Position numbers and translations under genes: made by a program. The notes under the pieces are model-generated. The model ran no database searches, was not told the origin of the DNA, and was given only the letters and a program-made list of their open reading frames with translations. Shown piece after piece: positions 45,601 through 54,742 of a stretch of DNA of 64,000 nucleotides; position 1 is the first letter of the stretch, and every line of letters starts with the position of its first letter. Source of the DNA: Mesorhizobium sp. B1-1-8 (lineage in GTDB: Bacteria > Pseudomonadota > Alphaproteobacteria > Rhizobiales > Rhizobiaceae); assembly GCF_006442795.2 (NCBI RefSeq), contig NZ_CP083956.1, positions 5,619,501 to 5,683,500 of the forward strand. Direction: 5' to 3'.

Positions 45601-48524
45601 GCCAAATGCCGCGCGGCGCCAATTCCGCACCCTCGCAGCGGCCGCTGGCCGATAGCCAGGCGCCTGACGAAGGCGACGGCGTCCACACCTCGCCCAGCGT
45701 CTCCGACCGCATCGCCAAAACCACGTGCTACATGTGCGCCTGCCGCTGCGGCATCGACGTCCACATCAAGGACGGGAAGGTGCGCTACATCAACGGCAAC
45801 AAGGACCATCCGGTGAACCGCGGCGTGATCTGCGGCAAGGGCAGTTCCGGCATCATGCAGCATTACAGCCCGGCGCGGCTGCAGAAGCCGCTGCTGCGCA
45901 GCGGTCCGCGCGGCTCGGGCGAATTCCGCGAGATCGAATGGGAAGAGGCGCTCGGCATCGCCGCCGGGCGGCTTTCGGCCATCCGCCGTACCGACCCGAA
46001 GAAACTCGCGTTCTTCACCGGGCGCGACCAGTCGCAATCGCTGACCGGCTGGTGGGCGAGCCAGTTCGGCACGCCGAACTTCGCCGCCCATGGCGGCTTC
46101 TGCTCGGTCAATATGGCGGCCGGCGGGCTCTACACGATCGGCGGCTCATTCTGGGAGTTCGGCGAGCCCGACTGGGACAACACGAAATACTTCATGCTGT
46201 TCGGCGTCGCCGAGGACCATGATTCCAACCCTATCAAGATTGGCCTCGGCAAGCTCAAGGCGCGCGGCGCCAAGGTGGTCTCGATCAATCCCTGCCGCAC
46301 CGGCTACAACGCGATTGCCGACGACTGGATCGGCATCAGGCCGGGCACCGACGGGCTGTTCGTGCTGGCGCTCGTCCATGAATTGCTCAAGGCCGGCCGC
46401 ATCGATCTCGACTATCTGCTGCGCTACAGCAATGCCCATGTGCTCGTCATCCAGGAGCCGGGGGCGGCCGACGACGGTCTGTTCATGCGCGACAGCGATG
46501 GCGATCCGCTGGCCTGGGACAGGGTGGCGAAGATATCGGCCAAGGCAGCCGATCCAGAGGCAAAAGCAGCCCTGACCGGCAGCTATGCGGTCAACGGCCG
46601 GCGCTGCGCGCCGGTGTTCCAGCTGATTGCCGATCGCTATCTGGACGAGAGCCATTCGCCTGATGCCGTCGCCGGGCGGTGCGGCGTTGCCGCCGACACG
46701 ATCCGCCGGATCGCGGCGGAGCTGGCGCATGTCGCTTTCGAACAGACGATCGAACTGCCGGTGGCCTGGACCGACTGGGCCGGGCGCCGTCACCAGACAA
46801 TCAAGGGGCGGCCTGTCTCGATGCATGCCATGCGCGGCATCTCGGCCCATTCCAACGGTTTCCATACCTGCCGCGCCATCCATCTGCTGCAGGTGCTGCT
46901 CGGCACTGTGGATGTTCCCGGCGGGTTCCGCTTCAAGCCGCCCTATCCGCGCTCGGCGCCGCCGGGACCGAAGCCGGCAGGCAAGAATGTGCGGCCGATG
47001 GAGCCGCTTGAGGGCATGCCGCTCGGCTTCGTCTGCGGACCGGACGATCTGCTGGTTGACGAAGTCGGCACGCCGCTGCGCATCGACAAGGCCTATTCCT
47101 GGGATGCGCCTCTGGCCGCGCACGGGCTGATGCATACCGTCATCCGCAACGCCTGGGCCGGCGATCCGTATCCGGTCGATACGCTGATGATGTACATGTC
47201 GAACATGGCCTGGAACTCCTCGATGAACACCGTCGAGACGATTCGTATGCTGACCGACAAGGATGCGTCGGGCGCCTACAAGATCCCGTTCATCATCTAT
47301 TCCGACGCCTATTATTCCGAGACGGTGCCGTTCGCCGACCTGGTGCTGCCCGACACCACCTATCTCGAGCGCCACGACTGCATCAGCCTGCTCGACCGGC
47401 CGATCAGCCATGCCGACGGACCGGGCGATGCCATCCGCCATCCCGTCGTCGAGCCGGACCGTGACGTGCGGCCGTTCCAGTCGGTGCTGATCGAGCTTGG
47501 CGCGCGGCTCGGCCTGTCCGGCTTCGTCAACGAGGACGGCGCCGCCAGATACCGCGATTATGCCGACTACATCGTCAATCACGAGCGCACGCCGGGCATC
47601 GGCCCGCTCGCCGGCTGGCGCGGCAGGGACGGCGGCTCGACCGGCCGAGGCGAGGTCAATCCCGACCAGCTGCAGCGCTATATCGACAATGGCGGCTTCT
47701 GGCACCAGGACTTCGCCGACGACCAGCGCTACTACAAGATGGGCAACCGTTCCTATCTCGATTTCGCGGCCGAGATGGGTTTTATCCCCAAGGCTGAGCC
47801 GATCGTCTTTCAGCTCTACTCCGAACCGATGCAGCGCTTTCGCCTCGCCGCGCGCGGCCATGGAAAGGTGCAGCCGCCGGACGCCGAACGCGGCCGCATC
47901 GAAGCCTATATGGACCCGCTGCCTTTCTGGTACGCGCCGTTCGAGGAAGACGCCGTCGACCTCGAAAAATACCCGCTGCATGCGCTGACACAGCGGCCGA
48001 TGCACATGTACCACTCCTGGGGTTCGCAGAATGCCTGGCTGCGGCAAATCACCAGCCAGAACCGGCTGTTCGTCCATCGCGAAACGGCCGGAAAGCTCGG
48101 CCTTGCCGATGACGACTGGGTGTGGATCGAAAGCATCAACGGCCGGGTGAAGGGACAGATCAAGCTGGTCGACGGCGTCAACCCCGACACAGTGTGGACC
48201 TGGAACGCCATCGGCAAGCGGCGCGGCAGCTGGGGGCTGAAGGACGATGCGGCCGAGAGCAATCGCGGCTTCCTGCTCAACCACATCATCGCCGACCAGA
48301 CCGCGGCCGACGCCAATGGCCGGCGCTATTCGAATTCGGACCCGGTCACCGGACAGGCGGCGTGGTTCGACCTCAGGGTGCGGATCGTCAAATGCGCGCC
48401 GCAAGAAGCCGGCTTCACAGAGCCGCAGTTCGAGCGCTTCAGCCGGCCGCCGCATTTCCCGGCGCCGCCCGACACGCTGCGCTTCGGCGCCGAATTCCGC
48501 ATGAACAGGGAAGCCGCCGAATGA
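45597..48524 (+). CDS. soeA: Molybdopterin oxidoreductase catalytic subunit, SoeA-like
   Basis: A 975-residue DMSO-reductase-family enzyme. An N-terminal [4Fe-4S] site is formed by C44, C47, C51 and C79 (TCYMCACRCGIDV...GVICGKG). A likely molybdenum-ligand region HGGFCSVNMAAGG follows, with molybdopterin-binding blocks and a C-terminal dinucleotide-binding domain (HALTQRPMHMYHSWGSQNAW). There is no Tat signal, so it is cytoplasmic. Length, subunit set and cytoplasmic location match the sulfite dehydrogenase SoeABC of phototrophs and marine bacteria. Other members of the same subfamily reduce polysulfide or thiosulfate, so the substrate is inferred. Confidence 0.72.
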   Translation: MSQMPRGANSAPSQRPLADSQAPDEGDGVHTSPSVSDRIAKTTCYMCACRCGIDVHIKDGKVRYINGNKDHPVNRGVICGKGSSGIMQHYSPARLQKPLLRSGPRGSGEFREIEWEEALGIAAGRLSAIRRTDPKKLAFFTGRDQSQSLTGWWASQFGTPNFAAHGGFCSVNMAAGGLYTIGGSFWEFGEPDWDNTKYFMLFGVAEDHDSNPIKIGLGKLKARGAKVVSINPCRTGYNAIADDWIGIRPGTDGLFVLALVHELLKAGRIDLDYLLRYSNAHVLVIQEPGAADDGLFMRDSDGDPLAWDRVAKISAKAADPEAKAALTGSYAVNGRRCAPVFQLIADRYLDESHSPDAVAGRCGVAADTIRRIAAELAHVAFEQTIELPVAWTDWAGRRHQTIKGRPVSMHAMRGISAHSNGFHTCRAIHLLQVLLGTVDVPGGFRFKPPYPRSAPPGPKPAGKNVRPMEPLEGMPLGFVCGPDDLLVDEVGTPLRIDKAYSWDAPLAAHGLMHTVIRNAWAGDPYPVDTLMMYMSNMAWNSSMNTVETIRMLTDKDASGAYKIPFIIYSDAYYSETVPFADLVLPDTTYLERHDCISLLDRPISHADGPGDAIRHPVVEPDRDVRPFQSVLIELGARLGLSGFVNEDGAARYRDYADYIVNHERTPGIGPLAGWRGRDGGSTGRGEVNPDQLQRYIDNGGFWHQDFADDQRYYKMGNRSYLDFAAEMGFIPKAEPIVFQLYSEPMQRFRLAARGHGKVQPPDAERGRIEAYMDPLPFWYAPFEEDAVDLEKYPLHALTQRPMHMYHSWGSQNAWLRQITSQNRLFVHRETAGKLGLADDDWVWIESINGRVKGQIKLVDGVNPDTVWTWNAIGKRRGSWGLKDDAAESNRGFLLNHIIADQTAADANGRRYSNSDPVTGQAAWFDLRVRIVKCAPQEAGFTEPQFERFSRPPHFPAPPDTLRFGAEFRMNREAAE

Positions 48525-49255
48525 CCTGTCTTCCCACCCATAGCGACAAAAGGCTCGGACTGGTCATCGACCTCGACACCTGCGTCGGCTGCCAGGCCTG
48601 CGTTACCGCCTGCAAGGAATGGAACACCGGCGGCCATATGGCGCCGCTGACCGATGTCGACCCCTATGGCGGCCATGTCGATGGCATCTGGTTCAACCGC
48701 GTGCACAGCTATGAACACACGACCGAATTGGGCGGGCGCACGGTGAACTTTCCGCGCTCCTGCCTACATTGCGAGACGCCTGCCTGCGTCACCGTCTGCC
48801 CGACCGGCGCGTCCTACAAGCGTGCCTCGGATGGCATCGTGCTGGTCGACGAGGACAAATGCATCGGCTGCAAATTGTGCAGCTGGGCCTGCCCCTATGG
48901 CGCGCGCGAATTCGACACCGAAGTCGGCGTGATGAAGAAATGCACGCTCTGCGTCGACCGCATCTACAACGATAATCTGGCGCAAGAGGACCGGGTGCCG
49001 GCCTGCGTCGCCGCCTGCCCGACCAGTGCCCGGCATTTCGGCGATCTCGGCGACCCGGCCTCGGCGATCTCGCAACTGGTGGCGGAGCGCGGCGGAGTCG
49101 ACCTGATGCCGGAGCTCGGCTATAAGCCGACCAACAAATATCTGCCGCCGCGCGCCCGCACCGAGCGTGCCGCGACGGTGCCGGCGCCGGCTCTGGAGCC
49201 GATCCGGGCGGAGGGCGGCTTTCTCGGCTGGATCGACCGCATGCTTTCGAACTAG
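48521..49255 (+). CDS. soeB: Four-cluster ferredoxin subunit, SoeB-like
   Basis: A 244-residue iron-sulfur electron-transfer subunit with four Cys groups: CVGCQACVTAC, CLHCETPACVTVCP, CIGCKLCSWACP and CTLCVDR...CVAACP, the DmsB/PsrB pattern. It starts four bases before the soeA stop (ATGA), indicating coupling. It passes electrons between the SoeA-like subunit and the membrane anchor. Confidence 0.85.
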   Translation: MTCLPTHSDKRLGLVIDLDTCVGCQACVTACKEWNTGGHMAPLTDVDPYGGHVDGIWFNRVHSYEHTTELGGRTVNFPRSCLHCETPACVTVCPTGASYKRASDGIVLVDEDKCIGCKLCSWACPYGAREFDTEVGVMKKCTLCVDRIYNDNLAQEDRVPACVAACPTSARHFGDLGDPASAISQLVAERGGVDLMPELGYKPTNKYLPPRARTERAATVPAPALEPIRAEGGFLGWIDRMLSN

Positions 49256-49261
49256 CTAGCC

Positions 49262-50197
49262 ATGCATCCCGCCTTTTCCGTCGTCTTCTTCACCACTGCG
49301 ATCGGCGCCGGCTACGGCCTGCTGGCGCTGCTGGGCGTGCTCGGCGGGCTGGGTTTTGTCCAGCCCGATTTCTGGCTGGGCTTCATCGGCATGGGCCTGG
49401 CGCTCGGCCTGGTCGCTGCCGGGCTCTTGTCATCGACCGGCCATCTCGGCCGACCGAAGCGGGCATGGCGTGCCTTCTCGCAGTGGCGGAGCTCCTGGCT
49501 GTCGCGCGAAGGCGTGGCCTCGGTGGCAACCTTCATCCCGGCCGGGCTGTTCGGCATTGGCTGGGTGCTGCTTGGCCGCAGCGGCGGCTGGGTTGCCATA
49601 GCGGGATTGCTGGCCGCGATCGGCGCGGTGATCACGGTCTGCACGACCGGCATGATCTACGCCTCGCTGAAGCCCATCGCACAATGGCACAGCCGCTATA
49701 CTTTGCCGGCTTATCTTATTTTCTCCGGCATGTCTGGCAGCGTTCTATTGAACGCCTTACTGCAAGCCCTCGGCGTCGGCTCGACAGTCGTGCTGATCGT
49801 CTCGGTGCTGGCCACCCTTGTTGGCTGGGGCTGGAAGCTGGCGACCTGGCGCTACAATGACCGGCTAGAGATAGCGACCACCGCCAATACGGCAACGGGT
49901 CTGGCCGGCGGCGTTGTGCGGTCGATCGAGTGGCCGCACACTGAGGAGAACTATCTGCTCAAGGAAATGGGTTTTCGCATTGCGCGCAAGCACAGCGCGA
50001 AGCTGCGCCGGGTCACGCAGGGGCTGGCCTTTGCCCTGCCCGCCTTGCTGCTTGCCGTCAGCCTCGCTTTGCCCTGGCCCTTCAAGGCAGTCCTTGCGGC
50101 GCTTGCAGCCATTGTTCAGCTCGCCGGCATGCTGGTCGAGCGCTGGCTGTTCTTCGCCGAAGCGAAGCACACCGTTACCCTCTATTACGGCAGGTAA
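49262..50197 (+). CDS. soeC: DmsC/SoeC-type membrane anchor subunit
   Basis: A 311-residue polytopic protein of the DmsC family with about eight membrane segments (for example FFTTAIGAGYGLLALLGVLG and AIAGLLAAIGAVITVC). It starts six bases after the soeB stop, completing the soeABC operon, and anchors the cytoplasmic complex while exchanging electrons with quinone. It is convergent with pdeM (6-bp gap). Confidence 0.82.
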   Translation: MHPAFSVVFFTTAIGAGYGLLALLGVLGGLGFVQPDFWLGFIGMGLALGLVAAGLLSSTGHLGRPKRAWRAFSQWRSSWLSREGVASVATFIPAGLFGIGWVLLGRSGGWVAIAGLLAAIGAVITVCTTGMIYASLKPIAQWHSRYTLPAYLIFSGMSGSVLLNALLQALGVGSTVVLIVSVLATLVGWGWKLATWRYNDRLEIATTANTATGLAGGVVRSIEWPHTEENYLLKEMGFRIARKHSAKLRRVTQGLAFALPALLLAVSLALPWPFKAVLAALAAIVQLAGMLVERWLFFAEAKHTVTLYYGR

Positions 50198-50203
50198 ATC
50201 CGC

Positions 50204-50920
50204 TCAGCCCGGTCGCAGCATCGAGCCGGATATCGCGAAGATACGCTCGGCGCCGAGCATATAGGCCATCAGTGTCTCACGGCGGAACAGACCGGCATAG
50301 GCGCGGTCGAGCACGTTGAGCGAGCCGGTATAGGCGCCGAAGGCCGGCATGATCATCCGGCCGCCGTCGCCGGCAAAGCAGCGCCGCCTGACCGAGCGGC
50401 CGCGCTGGACGATACGCGCGCAAGGATGCAGATGGCCGGCGATCTCGCCCTCCGCCCGCATCTTCGAGGGTTCGTGCCGGAACAGCAGCGAACCGATGGC
50501 AAGCTCGCGCACCGTCTCGCCGGGCAAGTCGGCAGGCGCTTCCGGATCATGGTTGCCGGCGACCCAGAACCAGTCGCGGCCGGCCATCAACGCTTCCAGC
50601 CGCTCGCGAAAACTCTGGTGCATGCGCCCGGCGCCGCCGCCGTCGTGGAAGGAATCGCCGAGGCTGACGACGATGCGTGGCTGATAGTCGGCGATGACCG
50701 CCTGCAGCCGCAGCAAGGTAGCACCGGTGTCGTAGGGCGGGATCAGCGCGCCGCGGCGAGCAAAGGATGATCCCTTTTCGAGATGCAGGTCTGAGACGGC
50801 AAGCAGCCGCAGATCGGGGAAATAGAGCACACCGCGCCGGTCGCAGACCGCGCGCTCGCCGGCGATACCGACCAGATCGGCCTCGGCGATCAGCGTTGCG
50901 CGCGACAGCGAAAAATTCAT
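50204..50920 (-). CDS. pdeM: Ligase-associated metallophosphoesterase PdeM
   Basis: A 238-residue calcineurin-type phosphoesterase. Metal-binding motifs are SDLHLEKG, GDSFHD, GNHDPE, the His in RHEPSK and GHLHP. Such proteins accompany Lhr-type helicases and ATP-dependent ligases in bacterial DNA repair islands. The start MNFSLSRATL has GGAGAGGGG before it; an ATG ten codons upstream lies inside the repeat element and is rejected. It follows the helicase gene on the same strand, separated by repeat copy C. No ligase gene is in this window. Confidence 0.88.
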   Translation of the reverse strand: MNFSLSRATLIAEADLVGIAGERAVCDRRGVLYFPDLRLLAVSDLHLEKGSSFARRGALIPPYDTGATLLRLQAVIADYQPRIVVSLGDSFHDGGGAGRMHQSFRERLEALMAGRDWFWVAGNHDPEAPADLPGETVRELAIGSLLFRHEPSKMRAEGEIAGHLHPCARIVQRGRSVRRRCFAGDGGRMIMPAFGAYTGSLNVLDRAYAGLFRRETLMAYMLGAERIFAISGSMLRPG

Positions 50921-50946
50921 CCCCTCTCCGTTCTCATCTGTTTTAC

Positions 50947-50989
50947 GCAATTCCGGACGGAAAACCGCTACACATTTTCCTGGAATTGC
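50947..50989 (-). repeat. Palindromic element IR1, copy C
   Basis: A 43-bp copy of IR1 lying 2 nt after the stop of the helicase gene and 26 nt before the pdeM start, on the minus strand in the same orientation as the other copies. The outer arms GCAATTCC/GGAATTGC are intact; it is one base shorter in the loop. Confidence 0.85.
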
Positions 50990-50991
50990 TT

Positions 50992-53511
50992 TTACCTTTG
51001 GCCCATGGCCTCCTCGACCAGATCGGCGGCTTCCATCAGCAGCGTCTCGTTGGCGCCGCCATTGACCGATTCCTTGCCGATCTCCAGCATCACCGGCACC
51101 GCTAGCGGCGAAATCTGGTCGAGATGCTTATGCATGATTCGACCGCGTACGCGCGAGAGCATCTCGCCAAGTCTGCTGACATCGAGCAATCCGGCCGAGG
51201 CGTCGGTGCGCGTCGCCTGCAGCAGGATATGGTCCGGCTCGTGGCTGCGCAGCACGTCATAGATCAGGTCGGCCGACACCGTTAGCTGGCGGCCGCTCTT
51301 TTCCTGACCGGGATAGCGCTTCTCGATCAGCCCGGCGATGACTGCGCAGGTGCGGAAGGTGCGCTTCAGCATCCAGCTGTCGTTCAGCCAGGCCTCAAGA
51401 TCGTCACCCAGCATGTCCTCGTCGAACAGGGCGGCTAGCGACGGCTTCTTCGCCTTGAACAGTGCCGCCATGTCGTCCAGAGCCCATACCGCCAGCGAAT
51501 AGTCGGTGGCGACGAAGCCGAGCGGCCGGGCATGGGCGCGCTCCAGCCGGCGCGTCAAAAGCATGCCGAGCGTCTGGTGCGCCAGCCGGCCTTCAAAGGG
51601 ATAGGCGACCATGTAGTGCCGATTGCCGCGCGGAAAGGTCTCGATCAGGAGGTCGCCCCGCTTCGGCAGCACCGATTTTTCCTCCTGAATCCGAAGCCAG
51701 TCGGCGACCTGTTCGGGCAAGAGCTTCCAGCGGTCGCTGTCGGCCAGCATGGCGCGCACCTGCTCGGCGAGATAGGTCGACAGCGGAAACTTGCCGCCGG
51801 CATAGGACGGCACGATGATGTTGGCGCCGGCGCCGTTGGAGACGACGCATTCGTTCTCGCGAATGCCCTCGAAGCGCAGCACCTTGCCGGCGAACAGGAA
51901 ATTGTCGCCGGGGCGCAGCGTCTCGGCAAAATATTCCTCGATCTTGCCGAGCACCGGCCCGCCGCGGCCAACCATGCCGCGCCCCTGCCTGACATAGCGG
52001 ATATTGAGCTCCGGCATTTCGACGATGGTGCCGACATTCAGCCGGTATTGCTGGGCGACACGCGGATTGGAGACACGCCACAGCCCGTCCCTGGTCTGGC
52101 GGATGCGGGCGTAGCGCTCGTAGTTCTTCAGCGCGTAGCCGCCGGTGGCGACGAAGTCAACGACGCGGTCGAAGGTCTCGCGTTCCAGCGCCGCATAGGG
52201 CGCGGCACTTCGCACCTCCTCGAACAGGAGATCGGCGTCGAAAGGTCCGCCACAGGCGACGCCGAGCACATGCTGGGACAGCACGTCGAGCGCGCCCTTG
52301 ACCAGCGGCGGCGTGTCCTGCGCGCCGAGATAATTGGCGTCGAGCGCCGCGCGGCATTCCAGCACTTCGAAGCGGTTCGCCGGGATCAGAATCGCCTTCG
52401 ACGGCTCGTCCATGCGATGGTTGGCCCGACCGATGCGCTGCGCCAGCCGGCTGGCGCCCTTGGGCGCGCCGACATGCACGACCAGATCGACATCGCCCCA
52501 GTCGATGCCGAGGTCGAGCGTGGAGGTGGCGACAATGGCGCGCAGTGCGTTCTCGGCCATCGCCTTCTCGACGCGCCTTCGCTGGCCGACGTCGAGCGAG
52601 CCGTGATGCAGCGCGATCGGCAGCGAATCCTCGTTTGCCCGCCACAATTCCTGGAACAGCATCTCGGCCTGGCTGCGGGTGTTGACGAACAGAAGCGTCG
52701 TGCGGTGCTGTTTGATCGCTTCGTAGATTTCGGGAATGGCGTAGCGGGCCGAATGGCCGGACCACGGAACACGCTCGCGTGAATCGAGAATGGAGATGTC
52801 GGGCTTGGCGCCTCCGGCGACCGTGATGAGCCCGGCCATGGTGCCCGGCGGGTTCTGGCCGACCAGCCAGCGACGCAATTCGTCGGGCTCGGCGACAGTC
52901 GCGGACAGGCCTATCGTCTGCAGGCCGGGTACATAGCTGCGAAGCCGCGCCAGGCCGAGCGCCAGAAGATGGCCGCGCTTGGAGGTGACGAGCGAATGCA
53001 GCTCGTCGAGCACGACATAGCGCAGATCCTCGAAGAAGCGCCGGGCATCGCCTGCCGCGATCAGCAGCGCCAGCTGTTCGGGCGTGGTGAGCAGGATGTC
53101 GGGCGGCACCAGCTTCTGCCGATGTCGTTTGTGCGAAGGCGTGTCGCCGGTGCGCGTCTCGATGGTGACCGGCAATCCGATCTCCTCGACCGGCTTGCCG
53201 AGATTGCGCTCGATGTCGACGGCCAGGGCCTTGAGCGGCGAGATGTAGAGCGTGTGGATGCCGCGATGCGCCTGGCCGGGCTTGCGGCGCGGCCGGCTGG
53301 CGAGCTCCGTCAGCGACGGCAGGAAGCCGGCCAGCGTCTTGCCTGCACCGGTCGGCGCAATCAGCAACACCGATTGCCCGCCCTGCGCATTTGCCAGCAA
53401 TTCAAGCTGGTGGGCGCGCGGCGACCAGCCTTTTTCGCCGAACCATTTGACGAACGGTTCGGGCAGGAGAACGGCGGCATTCTGTTCGGCAAGGCGCGGC
53501 TGCTCGGTCAC
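50992..53511 (-). CDS. Ligase-associated DEXH-box helicase (Lhr-like)
   Basis: About 839 residues from GTG 53511 (VTEQPRLAEQ). Superfamily 2 motifs are APTGAGKT (I), VLDELHSL (II), GLSAT (III) and QRIGRANHR (VI), followed by the Lhr winged-helix and C-terminal DEAD-associated domain (GKVLRFEGIRENECVVSNG). The family works with PdeM and a ligase in DNA repair. The frame is open upstream to an ATG at 53625, but those codons come from the neighbouring repeat element (PLRGNPPSPTRGEGR), so the shorter start is preferred, though it lacks a good ribosome-binding site. Confidence 0.88.
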   Translation of the reverse strand: MTEQPRLAEQNAAVLLPEPFVKWFGEKGWSPRAHQLELLANAQGGQSVLLIAPTGAGKTLAGFLPSLTELASRPRRKPGQAHRGIHTLYISPLKALAVDIERNLGKPVEEIGLPVTIETRTGDTPSHKRHRQKLVPPDILLTTPEQLALLIAAGDARRFFEDLRYVVLDELHSLVTSKRGHLLALGLARLRSYVPGLQTIGLSATVAEPDELRRWLVGQNPPGTMAGLITVAGGAKPDISILDSRERVPWSGHSARYAIPEIYEAIKQHRTTLLFVNTRSQAEMLFQELWRANEDSLPIALHHGSLDVGQRRRVEKAMAENALRAIVATSTLDLGIDWGDVDLVVHVGAPKGASRLAQRIGRANHRMDEPSKAILIPANRFEVLECRAALDANYLGAQDTPPLVKGALDVLSQHVLGVACGGPFDADLLFEEVRSAAPYAALERETFDRVVDFVATGGYALKNYERYARIRQTRDGLWRVSNPRVAQQYRLNVGTIVEMPELNIRYVRQGRGMVGRGGPVLGKIEEYFAETLRPGDNFLFAGKVLRFEGIRENECVVSNGAGANIIVPSYAGGKFPLSTYLAEQVRAMLADSDRWKLLPEQVADWLRIQEEKSVLPKRGDLLIETFPRGNRHYMVAYPFEGRLAHQTLGMLLTRRLERAHARPLGFVATDYSLAVWALDDMAALFKAKKPSLAALFDEDMLGDDLEAWLNDSWMLKRTFRTCAVIAGLIEKRYPGQEKSGRQLTVSADLIYDVLRSHEPDHILLQATRTDASAGLLDVSRLGEMLSRVRGRIMHKHLDQISPLAVPVMLEIGKESVNGGANETLLMEAADLVEEAMGQR

Positions 53512-53576
53512 GCGCAAGAGGTAGCGCGACGGCAAGCGATCGCCAAGAAAAATCGGAACAAAAGGGGATCGTGCGA

Positions 53577-53775
53577 TTCTCCCTTCCCCCCTTGTGGGGG
53601 AAGGTGGATTGCCGCGAAGCGGCAAGACGGATGAGGAGTGTTGGAAGAAACGAGGCCTGACAAGACAGAGGTACTAAAGACGCTTAGCTGTTCAACGTAG
53701 CGATCCGTCCAGCACCCTCATCCGTCTCGGCGCTGCGCGCCGATCCACCTTCTCCCACAAGGGGAGAAGGGAAGC
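53577..53775. repeat. Composite inverted repeat between nlpC/p60 and helicase genes
   Basis: Left arm (53577-53636) and right arm (53713-53775) are largely complementary: CCTTCTCCC-type hairpins (for example TTCCCCCC-TTG-TGGGGGAA), GGTGGAT/ATCCACC, then small GC hairpins (GCCGC-GAA-GCGGC; CGGCG-CTG-CGCCG) and AGACGGATGAGG/CCTCATCCGTCT. It is the same family as 13047-13222. Nothing codes in 53512-53780 except the possible helicase N-terminus. Confidence 0.75.
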
Positions 53776-53780
53776 TGGCG

Positions 53781-54641
53781 CTATGGCCTCCTGAACCCTG
53801 TCGGACCGCCATAGAGGTAGCCGATGCGGGTTATCGCGTCCTTCAGCCCCTCGCGCGAGACCAGCATGGTGTGGCCGTTGGCGTGGATCATGGTGTCTGC
53901 ATCGGTCATGATGGCGACATGGCCTTCCCAGAAGACGAGATCGCCGCGCTGGAGCCCTAAGTAATCCGGCCCCGGCTCCAACGGCTCGCCGATGGATGCC
54001 GCCTGCATATCGGAATCGCGCAGCACATTCCGGCCGGCTATGCGCATCGACAATTGCACGAGGCCGGAACAATCGATGCCGAACCCGGAGACGCCACCCC
54101 ACAGGTAGGGCGTGCCGAGGAAGCTTTCCGCGACCGCGACATAGTCCTCGGCCACCTCCGCGAGCGGCCGCAAATGACCGGCGATGAGCGCCTGGCCGGA
54201 TGGCAGGACGGCGTAGTGCGTGCCGCGCGTCTCGGCCGAGCCTGTCACCGCCACCGCCGAGCCCATCGACAATTGCCCGCTGATCGGGAAGCGCAGGTCG
54301 GGTCCCGGATAAAGGAAGGTGCGCGGCACCGAGACGACATGGGTCGGGGCATGCTCGCGTGGGCCCACGACGTTGTCGGCGACATAGCCGACATAGCCGT
54401 CGTGCTCCGCCTGCACCCACGCCCAGCCTTCCGCGTCCTCGAAAACCAGCACGTCATCGCCGAACAGTGCCTGCGTGTGGATGCCGGCGTCCGGTCGCGG
54501 CGCCTTGCGCAGATCGGCGACGGAAGCCGTAATGCGCGCCGGGCGGCCGGCAACAAAACGGTCGGCGGCGACCTCGCCTTCCAACCTCGCATCGGCAAGG
54601 TCGGAACGGAAGGCGTGAAGGCGGGCATCCCTGGCGGTCAA
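53781..54641 (-). CDS. NlpC/P60 cell-wall peptidase
   Basis: About 286 residues with no signal peptide. Two SH3-like regions (SVADLRKAPRPDAGIHTQALF; GWAWVQAEHDGYVGYV) precede an NlpC/P60 domain whose catalytic Cys is in GIDCSGLVQ, His in EGHVAIM and third polar residue near HANGH. It would cleave peptide bonds in murein peptides, probably recycled cytoplasmic ones. In related genomes it follows leucyl aminopeptidase; here a MarR gene lies between. The start is a TTG and uncertain. Confidence 0.85.
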   Translation of the reverse strand: MTARDARLHAFRSDLADARLEGEVAADRFVAGRPARITASVADLRKAPRPDAGIHTQALFGDDVLVFEDAEGWAWVQAEHDGYVGYVADNVVGPREHAPTHVVSVPRTFLYPGPDLRFPISGQLSMGSAVAVTGSAETRGTHYAVLPSGQALIAGHLRPLAEVAEDYVAVAESFLGTPYLWGGVSGFGIDCSGLVQLSMRIAGRNVLRDSDMQAASIGEPLEPGPDYLGLQRGDLVFWEGHVAIMTDADTMIHANGHTMLVSREGLKDAITRIGYLYGGPTGFRRP

Positions 54642-54673
54642 ATCGGTAATCCAGTCAAATAGAGTCTTCGTTG

Positions 54674-54742
54674 GAGCATGATCTTATCCGAAAACCGGTT
54701 CCCACTTTTTGCTGCGCTGACCTACGGTTCGGGATCATGCTC
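54674..54742 (-). repeat. Palindromic element, second family, after marR
   Basis: Outer arms GAGCATGATC (54674-54683) and GATCATGCTC (54733-54742) are perfect; inside are CCGAAAACCGG-type segments. It begins at the last base of the marR stop codon on the minus strand and lies before the same-strand nlpC/p60 gene. The dyad at 20931-20976 is related. Confidence 0.8.

Noticed and set aside
46146..48455. A 769-codon open frame antisense to soeA
   Set aside because: Low-complexity His/Arg/Asp-rich shadow of the molybdoenzyme gene; the sense strand has clear family motifs.
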